Source: Spirochaetales bacterium
GTDB lineage: Bacteria > Spirochaetota > Spirochaetia > UBA9216
Assembly: GCA_003245835.1 (NCBI GenBank)
Contig: QKCC01000197.1
Coordinates: forward strand, 1-44,149
Reading direction: 5' to 3'
Length of the DNA stretch: 44,149 nt
Below, one piece after another: positions 6,954 through 14,445 of this stretch (position 1 is the stretch's first letter; every line of letters starts with the position of its first letter). Under the pieces are notes generated by a model that was not told where the DNA came from, searched no databases, and was given only the letters and a program-made list of their open reading frames with translations. Position numbers and translations under genes: made by a program.

Positions 6954-8597
6954 ATGGAAAAAGCAGCGAAGCTGTATGCGGACATTGTATTATACAGCAA
7001 TGCACTTTTTACCGGTTTGGAAACAACTCCAGGTCCGGGAGCTGTTGCAATCAAAGATAATGTAATAATGGCTGTCGGAACAGAAGCAGATGTTGGCAAA
7101 TATATAGATTCAGAAACCATAGAGTATCATTTTAAAGAAAATCTTGTGATGCCTGGGTTTCATGACAGTCATCTGCATGTAATTGACGGAAGCCTCTATG
7201 AAAATACGGTAAAACTGCATGATGCCGTATCTGAAAAAGATGCAGCCCGAATGGTGTGGGAATTTTCAGAAACAGTTGAAGAGGACGGATGGATAATAGG
7301 ATTCGGCTGGTATCATACATATTGGTCTGTGGAAAAACTGCCGACAAAAGATTCTCTGGATGAATACCTGCCCGACAGACCTGTGCTTCTGCAGAATGAT
7401 GAGGGGCATGGATGCTGGGTCAACAGCAAGGCTTTATCATTGTGCGGTATCGATAAGAACACTCCCGATCCTCCTTATGGAAAAATTTTCCGGGATGAAT
7501 CAGGAAATCCGACAGGTTACCTGGATGAAACTGCCATGGAACTCTGCGCAAAAACAGCATACGACCTTTCGAGGCAGAAAGAGCTGGAGCTGATTTCAGG
7601 TTTTATCAGAAAAGCTTCAAGGAACGGCATCACTTCAGTTAATGATATGAAACCGCTTTTTTCACTGAATCTGGGCAGCCTTGCGAGTTATAAAAATCTT
7701 GAGGAAACAGGTGATCTGAATGTGCGGATTCATGTGTCGACTTCAATCCTCGATGATATTGAGCTCACCAAAAAGCTGCGTTCAGAATTTGCTACCGAGA
7801 AAATAAGACATATAGGTCTCAAAGGTTTTATCGACGGGGTTGTAACGACACATACTGCATTAATGTTAGAACCTTATACGGATTTACCTGATTCAAACGG
7901 CAGCAGTATCTGTGATACCGATACATTTCAGGAAAGAATCATCCAGGCGGAAGCCGAGAATATTCCTGTTCATCTTCATGCCTGCGGTGACGGCGCCGTA
8001 CGGCTCGCACTGGACTGGTTTGAGGAATCGAAAAAAGTTAATAAGCAATCAAAAATCAGGCACTCCATTGAGCATGCCGAGTGCATTCATCCGGATGATA
8101 CCGCAAGATTCAGCAAATTAAATGTAACAGCATCGATGCAGCCCAGGCACCTTGCTTTCTATGACATTTTCGAAGAGAATCCATACTGCGGTATGGTAGG
8201 TGAAGCCCGAAGTAAATTTACATGGATCTTCAGGACATTATTGAAGAATGATACATCTTTAGCGTTCGGTTCGGATTATCCGGTTGTCGAACTTAATCCG
8301 CTGCAGGGAATTTATCATGCTGTAACCCGTGAAGCCGATGACGGAAAACCCGAAGGAGGGTGGATCCCGGATGAACGTATTACTCTATCTGAAGCATTAA
8401 GGGCATATACCTTCGGCGGTGCATATATGGCGAATCGCGAGAATGAGCTTGGAACTATCGAGGAAGGTAAATTTGCCGATATCGTCGTCCTTGACACGAA
8501 CCTGTTTAATATTCCTCCCCGGCAGATAAAGAAAGTAAAAGTAATCATGACAATCATGGATGGAAAGATAGTATACAGGGATGATACAGAATTTTAA
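6954..8597 (+). CDS. YtcJ-type amidohydrolase (amidohydrolase family 3), paralogue A
   Basis: 547-residue metal-dependent hydrolase of the D-aminoacylase/NfdA/YtcJ branch of the amidohydrolase superfamily, which cleaves amide or N-formyl/N-acyl bonds. The first metal site is FHDSHLHV (H73, H75). Later metal or catalytic segments are VHLHACGDGA, RHSIEHAE and FGSDYPVVELNP with the catalytic Asp. The C-terminal strand LGTIEEGKFADIVVLD is the usual composite beta-domain. There is no signal peptide, so it is cytoplasmic. AGGGA lies upstream of the ATG. It sits downstream of binding protein A, past a terminator and repeat, and upstream of the GntR gene. The true substrate cannot be told from sequence. 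Confidence 0.9.
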   Translation: MEKAAKLYADIVLYSNALFTGLETTPGPGAVAIKDNVIMAVGTEADVGKYIDSETIEYHFKENLVMPGFHDSHLHVIDGSLYENTVKLHDAVSEKDAARMVWEFSETVEEDGWIIGFGWYHTYWSVEKLPTKDSLDEYLPDRPVLLQNDEGHGCWVNSKALSLCGIDKNTPDPPYGKIFRDESGNPTGYLDETAMELCAKTAYDLSRQKELELISGFIRKASRNGITSVNDMKPLFSLNLGSLASYKNLEETGDLNVRIHVSTSILDDIELTKKLRSEFATEKIRHIGLKGFIDGVVTTHTALMLEPYTDLPDSNGSSICDTDTFQERIIQAEAENIPVHLHACGDGAVRLALDWFEESKKVNKQSKIRHSIEHAECIHPDDTARFSKLNVTASMQPRHLAFYDIFEENPYCGMVGEARSKFTWIFRTLLKNDTSLAFGSDYPVVELNPLQGIYHAVTREADDGKPEGGWIPDERITLSEALRAYTFGGAYMANRENELGTIEEGKFADIVVLDTNLFNIPPRQIKKVKVIMTIMDGKIVYRDDTEF

Positions 8598-8611
8598 TTC
8601 CGGAATGCATG

Positions 8612-8640
8612 TTGACATTCTTTGGCACGGAATTTAAGAT
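8612..8640 (+). promoter_or_regulatory. Sigma-70-type promoter for the GntR regulator
   Basis: TTGACA (8612-8617), 17-base spacer, TAAGAT (8635-8640). Transcription would start near 8647, four bases before the ATG at 8651, so the mRNA would be almost leaderless. This argues against the in-frame ATG at 8609. Confidence 0.6.
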
Positions 8641-8650
8641 GATGGCGTCT

Positions 8651-9373
8651 ATGGCAGAATTTAAACCGGTAAAAACAACGAAAACATCCGACCTTGTAGT
8701 GGAAGCCGTATGGGAACTTCTCAGAACAGGTGAGCTGAAACCGGGAGACAAGCTGCCTTCCGAGCGTGAGCTTGCAAAACGATTTCAGATATCAATTACA
8801 ACCCTTCGTGAGGCTCTTCAGAAGCTTGAAAGCTACGGACATATAACCAAAAAACGCGGACAATACGGCGGAAGTATAATTCTTGATGTATCCAGGAATC
8901 CGGAGCTCGATGTTGTTGCCAAAAAAATGCTGCTGAAAGGTTTCAGCATCGATAATTTAAATGAAGTGCTTCTCCGCATCTGGAAAACAATTAACACAAC
9001 AGCATTGGAAAGAGCTACACCTGAACAAATCGAAAATCTTGAAGGTATATTGAAACGTCAGATAAACGATTTTAACGCTCATAAGGGGTCTGTTCAGGGA
9101 TGGGCTTTTATGATGGAAGTCGCCAAAATTACGGATAATCCGATTATGGAAGTCATAGCGGAGCTTATTACCCTTATTCTTATGCGTAAAGAGGTTTCTT
9201 TGGGCATTGATGATGTAGGCAGCAACGAAAAGGTCCACGCCTATAATGAAAAATGTATTCTGTACTCACAAATGGTCATTGATGCTTTTACAAAGAAGGA
9301 TATCACGATTTTGGATCAGGCTGAAGTTGAGACCACACTTGCGTTAGAGGAATTTAAAACAGAAGAACGATAA
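8651..9373 (+). CDS. FadR-subfamily GntR transcriptional regulator
   Basis: 240 residues from the chosen start. The N-terminal winged helix-turn-helix reads LLRTGELKPGDKLPSERELA, then RFQISITTLREALQKLE, the classic GntR signature. The C-terminal part (about 85-240) is all-helical and fits an FCD/FadR effector domain that binds small carboxylates. It sits between the two binding-protein/amidohydrolase pairs, which makes it the likely local regulator. ATGs at 8609, 8639 and 8642 are also in frame, but the promoter at 8612-8640 favours 8651. None has a clear ribosome-binding site. Confidence 0.88.
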   Translation: MAEFKPVKTTKTSDLVVEAVWELLRTGELKPGDKLPSERELAKRFQISITTLREALQKLESYGHITKKRGQYGGSIILDVSRNPELDVVAKKMLLKGFSIDNLNEVLLRIWKTINTTALERATPEQIENLEGILKRQINDFNAHKGSVQGWAFMMEVAKITDNPIMEVIAELITLILMRKEVSLGIDDVGSNEKVHAYNEKCILYSQMVIDAFTKKDITILDQAEVETTLALEEFKTEER

Positions 9374-9429
9374 ATAAGCCGTATAAGGAAAAGGCTGCCT
9401 GAATTTCACCGGCATGTAATCAAATCTGT

Positions 9430-9469
9430 AAAAAAAAGGGCAATCGATTAATTTCACGATTGCCCTTTT
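9430..9469. terminator. Bidirectional terminator between the GntR gene and binding protein B
   Basis: AAAAGGGCAATCG, a 10-base loop, then CGATTGCCCTTTT. It has A/T runs on both sides and lies between convergent genes, so it can serve both strands. Confidence 0.88.
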
Positions 9470-9484
9470 AATTTTATAAAATAA

Positions 9485-11137
9485 TTATTTAGTTTTAATG
9501 TTATAGAAAGTCCATGGATTAACCCATGTTGATATACCGCCCATTGTCGGTGTGTATCCTGTAAAATCTTTTGAGTTCACCGGACTGATTACCTGCGGTC
9601 TGAATATAACGCCGTAGGGGAGGTCTTCGGATATGATCTTCTGCATCTGCTTTCTGTACATATTCTTCTCTTCCAGAGAACCGGCTGCCAGCATATTGTC
9701 CATAGCTGTGTCGAACTCGGCGCTGTTGTAATATGCAGTGTTCCAGCCGGCCCCGCCGTTCTCCCAGCCGCGGCAATAATCCCAGAACCATTCTCCGTTG
9801 GGGCCGGGTCCGTCTGCAGAAAGGGCAATGTCAAACTGGTCTTCCTCCGGTGCATAGATGAAATTGTAGAAGGTGTCCTGATCAACGAATTTCAGGTCAA
9901 CCTTGATTCCGATCTCACCGCACATCTCGGAAATTATTTTTGCAGCTTTCACATCATCGGCGTAGTCAGAACTGATTAATAGTTCATAAACCATGTTGCC
10001 GCTTCCGTTTTTCTCATTTCTGATGCCGTCGCCGTCTGTATCGGTATAGCCTGCAGCATCAAGAATTGATTTAGCTTTTGCTGTATCATATGGATACCTT
10101 GTGACATCATCATTGTACCAGTCGAGTTCTTTATAAACGAGGCTGTCTGCCGGATCTGCGTAACCAAGAAGGCTCATGTCGATAATTCTGTCGATGTCAA
10201 GTGAATGCATTATTGCTTTTCTTACGGCGACATCAGAGATACCGCTGTCTTTGTGCAGGTTGAAGTTCAGCCACTGCAGGTTCAAACCAGGCGTAACAAT
10301 AATATCGATTCCGTCTATACCCTCAAAGCTTTCGAGTGTAAGAGGCGATATTCCCAGATAACCGAGCATATCGATCTCTCCCTTCTTGAGAGCCATGTTT
10401 CTTGCATCTTCAGTACCGAAAATCTTAAAAACAATCTCATCAACACCGGGTTTTCCGCCCCAGTAGTTTTCATTCGCTTCTAGCCAGACATACTGACCGG
10501 CTTTAAATTCTTTTACGCTGTACGGGCCGGAACCGATCATATGTTCGTTGGGGTAGGACTTCATGTCGTCTTTGTACGGTTCCCATAGATGCTTCGGCAA
10601 AATCGGTCCCCAGTACATCGGAAGGTAGGGCATGCCGAAGGTGTTTACCATGGTAAACTCTATTGTGTAGTCATCGATTACTTTTACGCTTTCATATTCA
10701 AAGTCCGACATGTCCCAGGCCGGATCAGATTTAGGCAGATATTCGAATGTAAACTCTACATCCTCTGCGGTCAGAGGGGTTCCGTCATTAAATTTTACAT
10801 CGTGTCGGAGATGGAATGTCCATGTTTTCATATCATCTGATACATCCCAGCTTTCGGCGACCATGGGCTTTACCGAGTAATTTTCTTCGGCGTCTCCCAT
10901 GATCCAGAGCTGATCATAGCAAAGCTGCCAGAGCATACAGCCCATTTCAACATACTGCCAGTTTTCATCGACAATCGTAGATTCAATGCTCTGTCCTTCT
11001 GTCCAGCCGACATTCAGGCGTGTTTTTTTTGTCTCAGCAGATTCTGTTGAACCGCCCGCGAAAACTGCACCTGCTGTCATAAGAATGAGTGTCAGTACAA
11101 GCAACGGCCGTTTCACAACTTTTGAATTAATTCTCAT
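9485..11137 (-). CDS. ABC-type solute-binding protein, family 5, paralogue B
   Basis: 550 residues. Signal peptide 1-27 with the same VFA/GG junction as paralogue A. Shared hallmarks: WTFHLRHDVKFNDGTPLTAED, MIGSGPYSVKEFKAGQYV, VRKAIMHSLDIDRIIDMSLL and DTDGDGIRNE. It is collinear with paralogue A, so the two probably arose by duplication, yet it faces the opposite way and has a different upstream region (sigma-54-like promoter and 26-bp palindrome). AAGGAG lies six bases before the ATG. It lies downstream of amidohydrolase B in the same direction, but a terminator separates them. Periplasmic capture of an amide- or peptide-like compound is inferred. Confidence 0.92.
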   Translation of the reverse strand: MRINSKVVKRPLLVLTLILMTAGAVFAGGSTESAETKKTRLNVGWTEGQSIESTIVDENWQYVEMGCMLWQLCYDQLWIMGDAEENYSVKPMVAESWDVSDDMKTWTFHLRHDVKFNDGTPLTAEDVEFTFEYLPKSDPAWDMSDFEYESVKVIDDYTIEFTMVNTFGMPYLPMYWGPILPKHLWEPYKDDMKSYPNEHMIGSGPYSVKEFKAGQYVWLEANENYWGGKPGVDEIVFKIFGTEDARNMALKKGEIDMLGYLGISPLTLESFEGIDGIDIIVTPGLNLQWLNFNLHKDSGISDVAVRKAIMHSLDIDRIIDMSLLGYADPADSLVYKELDWYNDDVTRYPYDTAKAKSILDAAGYTDTDGDGIRNEKNGSGNMVYELLISSDYADDVKAAKIISEMCGEIGIKVDLKFVDQDTFYNFIYAPEEDQFDIALSADGPGPNGEWFWDYCRGWENGGAGWNTAYYNSAEFDTAMDNMLAAGSLEEKNMYRKQMQKIISEDLPYGVIFRPQVISPVNSKDFTGYTPTMGGISTWVNPWTFYNIKTK

Positions 11138-11165
11138 TAGCTTCTCCTTATTTTAGATAATTAAA

Positions 11166-11182
11166 GGCAAGAAATATGCCAA
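11166..11182 (-). promoter_or_regulatory. Sigma-54-type promoter for binding protein B
   Basis: Minus strand TTGGCATATTTCTTGCC: the GG (-24) and GC (-12) pairs are separated by exactly ten bases, close to the sigma-54 consensus TGGCAC-N5-TTGC. The predicted start near 11155 leaves a short leader with AAGGAG before the ATG at 11137. Sigma-54 use would require an enhancer-binding activator; none is encoded in the window. Confidence 0.6.
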
Positions 11183-11187
11183 ATAAC

Positions 11188-11213
11188 ATAAATTGATTGT
11201 ACCATCAATTTAT
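11188..11213. promoter_or_regulatory. 26-bp near-perfect palindrome upstream of binding protein B
   Basis: Arms ATAAATTGAT and ATCAATTTAT flank TGTACC; only one base pair in the whole 26 bp is mismatched. It sits directly upstream of the sigma-54-like -24 box, where an activator or repressor could act. It is not followed by a T tract on the minus strand, so it is not a terminator. Confidence 0.5.
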
Positions 11214-11343
11214 TAAATAAAAAATAACGAAATTCAAAAATTTCAGAAGTGAACGGGAGCATGCTGCTTACGAAAATGTGGGAAACGCAAAATCATAATA
11301 CAATTATGTAGGATTTTTAATTTTATTTTAAAATGATGCGAAT

Positions 11344-11379
11344 AAAAAAAACCTTCGATGCCTGCTGCCATCGAAGGTT
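11344..11379 (-). terminator. Rho-independent terminator after amidohydrolase B
   Basis: Minus strand: AACCTTCGATG, 8-base loop, CATCGAAGGTT, then a run of T's (plus-strand A's 11344-11350). It lies 35 bases past the stop at 11414. Confidence 0.88.
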
Positions 11380-11413
11380 ATAAACTAACTGCAGCCCGAA
11401 TACTGCTGAGTGT

Positions 11414-13186
11414 TCAGGATGAATAGACTTCTTTACCTTCAAAAAAAGTGCGCAGCACTTTCATTTCAGCAACATCTTCGATGTCGATTTTAAAGATGTC
11501 ACGATCCAAAACCACCATATCCGCAAGCTTTCCGGGTTCGATTGACCCGATTTCAGTTTCCAGAAAATCAGCCTTTGCCCCGTTTATGGTTGAGGCTTCA
11601 ACAGCCTGCTCAATCGTCATACACTCATTGGGGGACCCTAGCGGCCCGACCATACCGGGTTTAAGTTCAACCGAATGATCAGTTGTCCGGACTGCTGCAG
11701 CAGCATCCGGACCTTTTTCCATTTTGAAAACCTTTTTCGGCTGTGTCCGGGTCACAGCGCTGTAGAGAGCCCAGCCGTAATCCGGTTCAGTAACGGAAAA
11801 ATCACAGTGAAACGATGTGTTGACACCGGCTTTCATGAGGCTTGCCCCGGGATACTGACTGTTAAAAGCCCGGGCCGGCCCTAGGTAGGGGTAGTAAAGG
11901 TCCCAGTAATAATCATCAATAACTGACCAGTATGGCGCGATTACGGCATTCATCCCAAGCTCAGCCATCCTCTTCACATCAGCATCATCGATAACCTGTA
12001 CGTGCACAAAGGTGTGACGTGAATCACGTTTGCCGTTTTTATTAACGGCATATTCAACTGCATCAAGGCCATATGAAGCGGCAGCATCGCCAATCTGGTG
12101 AATATGCAGGTTGTAACCCTCAGCATCAATTTTTCTGAACGTTTCATTCAGGAATTCCTGTCTCCAGACTTTTATACCGTACCAATTGTCATCCCTGTGC
12201 GCATAGGGTTCTTTCATAAAACCGGTTTCTTCTTCGATTACCTGGTCTACGAAGAACTTAAAGGATTTAACCTGCCAGTAGGGAGTTGCAAATGATTTGG
12301 AAATTTCAAGTCCGCGTGCTACAGCTTCGTCAATGCTCATTTCAGGCTGGAAATCAGCAGACTGGCCCTCTCCGCCGCCGACCATTTCAGGAGTTATAAG
12401 CCACGACCCCCGGTAACGTACTGTAAGCCTGCCTTCGCCGGCGAGTTCCTCATAAGCATTATAATATTCCGGGTCATAGGTTACTATTGCGTCATGACAG
12501 CTCGTTAACCCAACAGAATTGAAAAACTTCTGTAGTCTAAGAAGACTTTCCTTGTATTGTTCTTTTGACACGGGGGGTAAAAAATCCAGTACTGCACCCC
12601 GGGCCGATTCTGTCAGAAGTCCTGAAGGTTCGCCGGTCTGCGGATCTTTTTTTATCACACCGCCGGGAGGGTCCGGCGTATCTTTCGTAATTCCTGCGAG
12701 TTCGAGCGCCTTCGAATTAACCCAGATGGAATGTCCGTCTACTGAATCAAGGGCCATCGGTCTGTCTGATACTATCGCATCGAGGTCTTCTTTTCGGGGG
12801 CCTACCTCATCAAAAGCTGAGCGCTGGAAACCACCGCCCTCATAAAAAAGGGTATCCGGATTTTCCTTAACGAACTCGGAGATTCTTGCAAGATAATCAT
12901 CCTTTGTGAAAACCCCGCGCAGCTGAATTTGAAAAAAGTAAGGGTAGGCGCATCTTGCCGGATGCATGTGAGAATCCGTGAACGCGGGCAATAAGAGTTT
13001 TCCCTCTAGATCAATAACTTCTGTTGATTCGGAAATATATTTTCCTGTTTCTTCATTGCTTCCGACGGCTATTATTCTGCCGTCCTTCACTGCGACCGAT
13101 TCCGCTGTACTTTTGTTTTTATCAACGGTATAGACTACTGCATTGACCAGAACCGTATCTGCTTTTATAATTTCTTTGCTGTTCAT
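11414..13186 (-). CDS. YtcJ-type amidohydrolase (amidohydrolase family 3), paralogue B
   Basis: 590 residues. Same family as the 6954-8597 product but more diverged from it than the two binding proteins are from each other. Metal-site motifs: LPAFTDSHMHP (H73, H75), LHIHQIGDAA, HTFVHVQVID and the late Asp in FHCDFSVTEPDYGWAL. C-terminal LGSIEPGKLADMVVLDRD closes the composite beta-domain. No signal peptide, so cytoplasmic. GAGGT lies upstream of the ATG. A promoter and an 8-3-8 palindrome precede it. It probably hydrolyses an amide, formamide or N-acyl amino compound imported with a partner binding protein; the substrate is unknown. Confidence 0.9.
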   Translation of the reverse strand: MNSKEIIKADTVLVNAVVYTVDKNKSTAESVAVKDGRIIAVGSNEETGKYISESTEVIDLEGKLLLPAFTDSHMHPARCAYPYFFQIQLRGVFTKDDYLARISEFVKENPDTLFYEGGGFQRSAFDEVGPRKEDLDAIVSDRPMALDSVDGHSIWVNSKALELAGITKDTPDPPGGVIKKDPQTGEPSGLLTESARGAVLDFLPPVSKEQYKESLLRLQKFFNSVGLTSCHDAIVTYDPEYYNAYEELAGEGRLTVRYRGSWLITPEMVGGGEGQSADFQPEMSIDEAVARGLEISKSFATPYWQVKSFKFFVDQVIEEETGFMKEPYAHRDDNWYGIKVWRQEFLNETFRKIDAEGYNLHIHQIGDAAASYGLDAVEYAVNKNGKRDSRHTFVHVQVIDDADVKRMAELGMNAVIAPYWSVIDDYYWDLYYPYLGPARAFNSQYPGASLMKAGVNTSFHCDFSVTEPDYGWALYSAVTRTQPKKVFKMEKGPDAAAAVRTTDHSVELKPGMVGPLGSPNECMTIEQAVEASTINGAKADFLETEIGSIEPGKLADMVVLDRDIFKIDIEDVAEMKVLRTFFEGKEVYSS

Positions 13187-13205
13187 AAATTTTACCTCGG
13201 TAGCA

Positions 13206-13233
13206 GTATTATGAAATATAAAAATTACGGCAA
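13206..13233 (-). promoter_or_regulatory. Promoter candidate for amidohydrolase B
   Basis: Minus strand TTGCCG (13233-13228), 16-base spacer, TAATAC (13211-13206). The start codon at 13186 and its GAGGT follow at normal distance. Confidence 0.4.
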
Positions 13234-13255
13234 GCTTGTTTATTTGAAATTTATC

Positions 13256-13274
13256 TGAAATAGACTCTATTTCA
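13256..13274. promoter_or_regulatory. Palindromic operator candidate upstream of amidohydrolase B
   Basis: TGAAATAGACTCTATTTCA: perfect 8-base arms around a 3-base centre, the same 8-3-8 layout as the site at 4823-4841 but with a different sequence. The centre lies about 67 bases upstream of the predicted transcription start. Confidence 0.4.
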
Positions 13275-13372
13275 TGATTTTTTTGGTTACGTTAAGACTA
13301 AACAGAAATTCTTCTGCAGTTTTTTTCTAATTTTGACTCTATAAAAAGCAAAAGTGTGCTGTACGGGCAAAT

Positions 13373-13434
13373 AAAAAAAGCGGCTTCGAAGAGCTGATGA
13401 TAAGGATTAAAAACTCAGCAAGGCCGCCGCTTTT
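13373..13434 (-). terminator. Terminator candidate after the SlyD-like gene
   Basis: Minus strand AAAAGCGGC pairs with GCCGCTTTT across a large, partly structured loop and runs into T's (plus-strand A's 13373-13379). It begins 11 bases past the stop. Confidence 0.55.
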
Positions 13435-13444
13435 CGTTTTACTT

Positions 13445-13999
13445 TCAGCCGCCGCAGCCTTCGCATCCGCTGCCGCAGCTGCTGCAATCGCTTGTACAGT
13501 CACTGCCGCAGCCGGTATTCTGACCGGGATCGCTGCTGCCGTTTCGGTAAAAATATGCAATATCTGATTCGGTTGTTTTTCTTACATTCAGCACTTTCAG
13601 CTCAAAGATCAGATCCATTCCGGCAAAGGGATGATTGGCATCAAGGGTGACCATTCCGTCTTCAATGGCAGTTACCTTAAGCTTGATTTCCTGTCCGGCA
13701 TTCCTGGCAATTATGTCGGCTCCGACTTTCAGGTTCTCAGGTTCCATAAAATCCTTGAGCGGTCTACGCGCGATGTTTTCCGTAACAACCTCACCGAAAC
13801 CGTCCTTGGCTTCGATTTCAACATTTACAGTATCACCTCCGGATTTGCCTTCAAGCGCAGCTTCAACTGGCCCGGGAAACATATTGTGTCCGAATAATAT
13901 GGTTATGGGCTCCTGACCATGAGTTGTTTCAAGTAATGTTCCGTCGTGTGATTTAAGAATGTAATCAAGTTGTACGGTTGTATTTTCTGCTATCTTCAT
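13445..13999 (-). CDS. slyD: SlyD-like FKBP-type peptidyl-prolyl isomerase
   Basis: 184-residue cytoplasmic prolyl isomerase and folding helper. The FKBP half has VQLDYILKSHDGTLLETT and FGHNMFPGPVEAALEGKSGG; between them lies the SlyD insert-in-flap domain, ending with the signature NHPFAGMDLIFELKVLNV. The C-terminus is a Gly/Ser-rich tail with six Cys in a C-x3-C-x3-C-x2-C-x3-C-x2-C pattern, comparable to the metal-binding (nickel or zinc) tail of SlyD, though without His. The -10 box TATACT ends six bases before the ATG and no ribosome-binding site exists, so the mRNA should begin at the start codon. Confidence 0.92.
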   Translation of the reverse strand: MKIAENTTVQLDYILKSHDGTLLETTHGQEPITILFGHNMFPGPVEAALEGKSGGDTVNVEIEAKDGFGEVVTENIARRPLKDFMEPENLKVGADIIARNAGQEIKLKVTAIEDGMVTLDANHPFAGMDLIFELKVLNVRKTTESDIAYFYRNGSSDPGQNTGCGSDCTSDCSSCGSGCEGCGG

Positions 14000-14005
14000 T
14001 CTTCG

Positions 14006-14034
14006 AGTATACCAGCTGAGGCGGAAAGTTGAAA
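14006..14034 (-). promoter_or_regulatory. Extended -10 promoter of the SlyD-like gene (leaderless layout)
   Basis: Minus strand TTTCAA (14034-14029), 17-base spacer ending in TGG, TATACT (14011-14006). Only CGAAGA separates the -10 box from the ATG, placing the A of ATG at about +1. Confidence 0.6.
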
Positions 14035-14199
14035 CCGTCCGAAAAATCGAATTGTGAACAGTTTTGTTGAATCCGCAACCTACAGTAATGTAGGATTTTG
14101 TTTGCCTGTAACATGGATGTAGGCATGTCTTAAATTGAGGCTTATCCGGTATTTAGACTAAATAGTTATATTGTAGAGGTTTATAAAATAATATTTATT

Positions 14200-14216
14200 T
14201 TGGCACATATTATGCA
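14200..14216 (+). promoter_or_regulatory. Sigma-54-like promoter before the 60-residue gene
   Basis: TTGGCACATATTATGCA: GG and GC exactly ten bases apart, one mismatch to TTGGCAC-N5-TTGCA. The predicted start near 14227 leaves a leader of about 30 bases with AGGAG. The rest of the 14035-14258 gap shows only a small CCTACA/TGTAGG hairpin near 14080. Confidence 0.5.
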
Positions 14217-14258
14217 TAGGTATTATAAAAGCCGTTAAAAAGCAGGAGTAAATAAAAT

Positions 14259-14441
14259 ATGGTTTCTGAAAAATTGAAAGAAGTTGAGACTCTCAAACGC
14301 GATCTGATGCAGTACATTGATGATAATCCAATCATAGATACGGACGGCAGAAGGAAACAGGATATCGAAAGGAAGATTGCCTATATATCATCAATGAATG
14401 AAAAACTGTTCAACGTTCGATCTTTCAGTTTTACCGCATAA
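14259..14441 (+). CDS. Small helical protein of unknown function
   Basis: 60 residues, highly charged and predicted helical, e.g. EKLKEVETLKRDLMQYI and RRKQDIERKIAYISSMNEKL, with a heptad-like spacing of hydrophobic residues that could form a short coiled coil. No Cys, no membrane segment, no recognised family. AGGAG lies 12 bases before the ATG, and a sigma-54-like promoter sits upstream, which supports a real gene. Its end faces mtfA, four bases away. A regulatory or protein-binding role is possible, but nothing shows it. Confidence 0.65.
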   Translation: MVSEKLKEVETLKRDLMQYIDDNPIIDTDGRRKQDIERKIAYISSMNEKLFNVRSFSFTA

Positions 14442-14445
14442 GGTG

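Noticed and set aside
8622-8642. TTGGCACGGAATTTAAGATG as a sigma-54 promoter
   Set aside because: TTGGCAC is present but there is no GC ten bases after the GG; a sigma-70 pair fits better.
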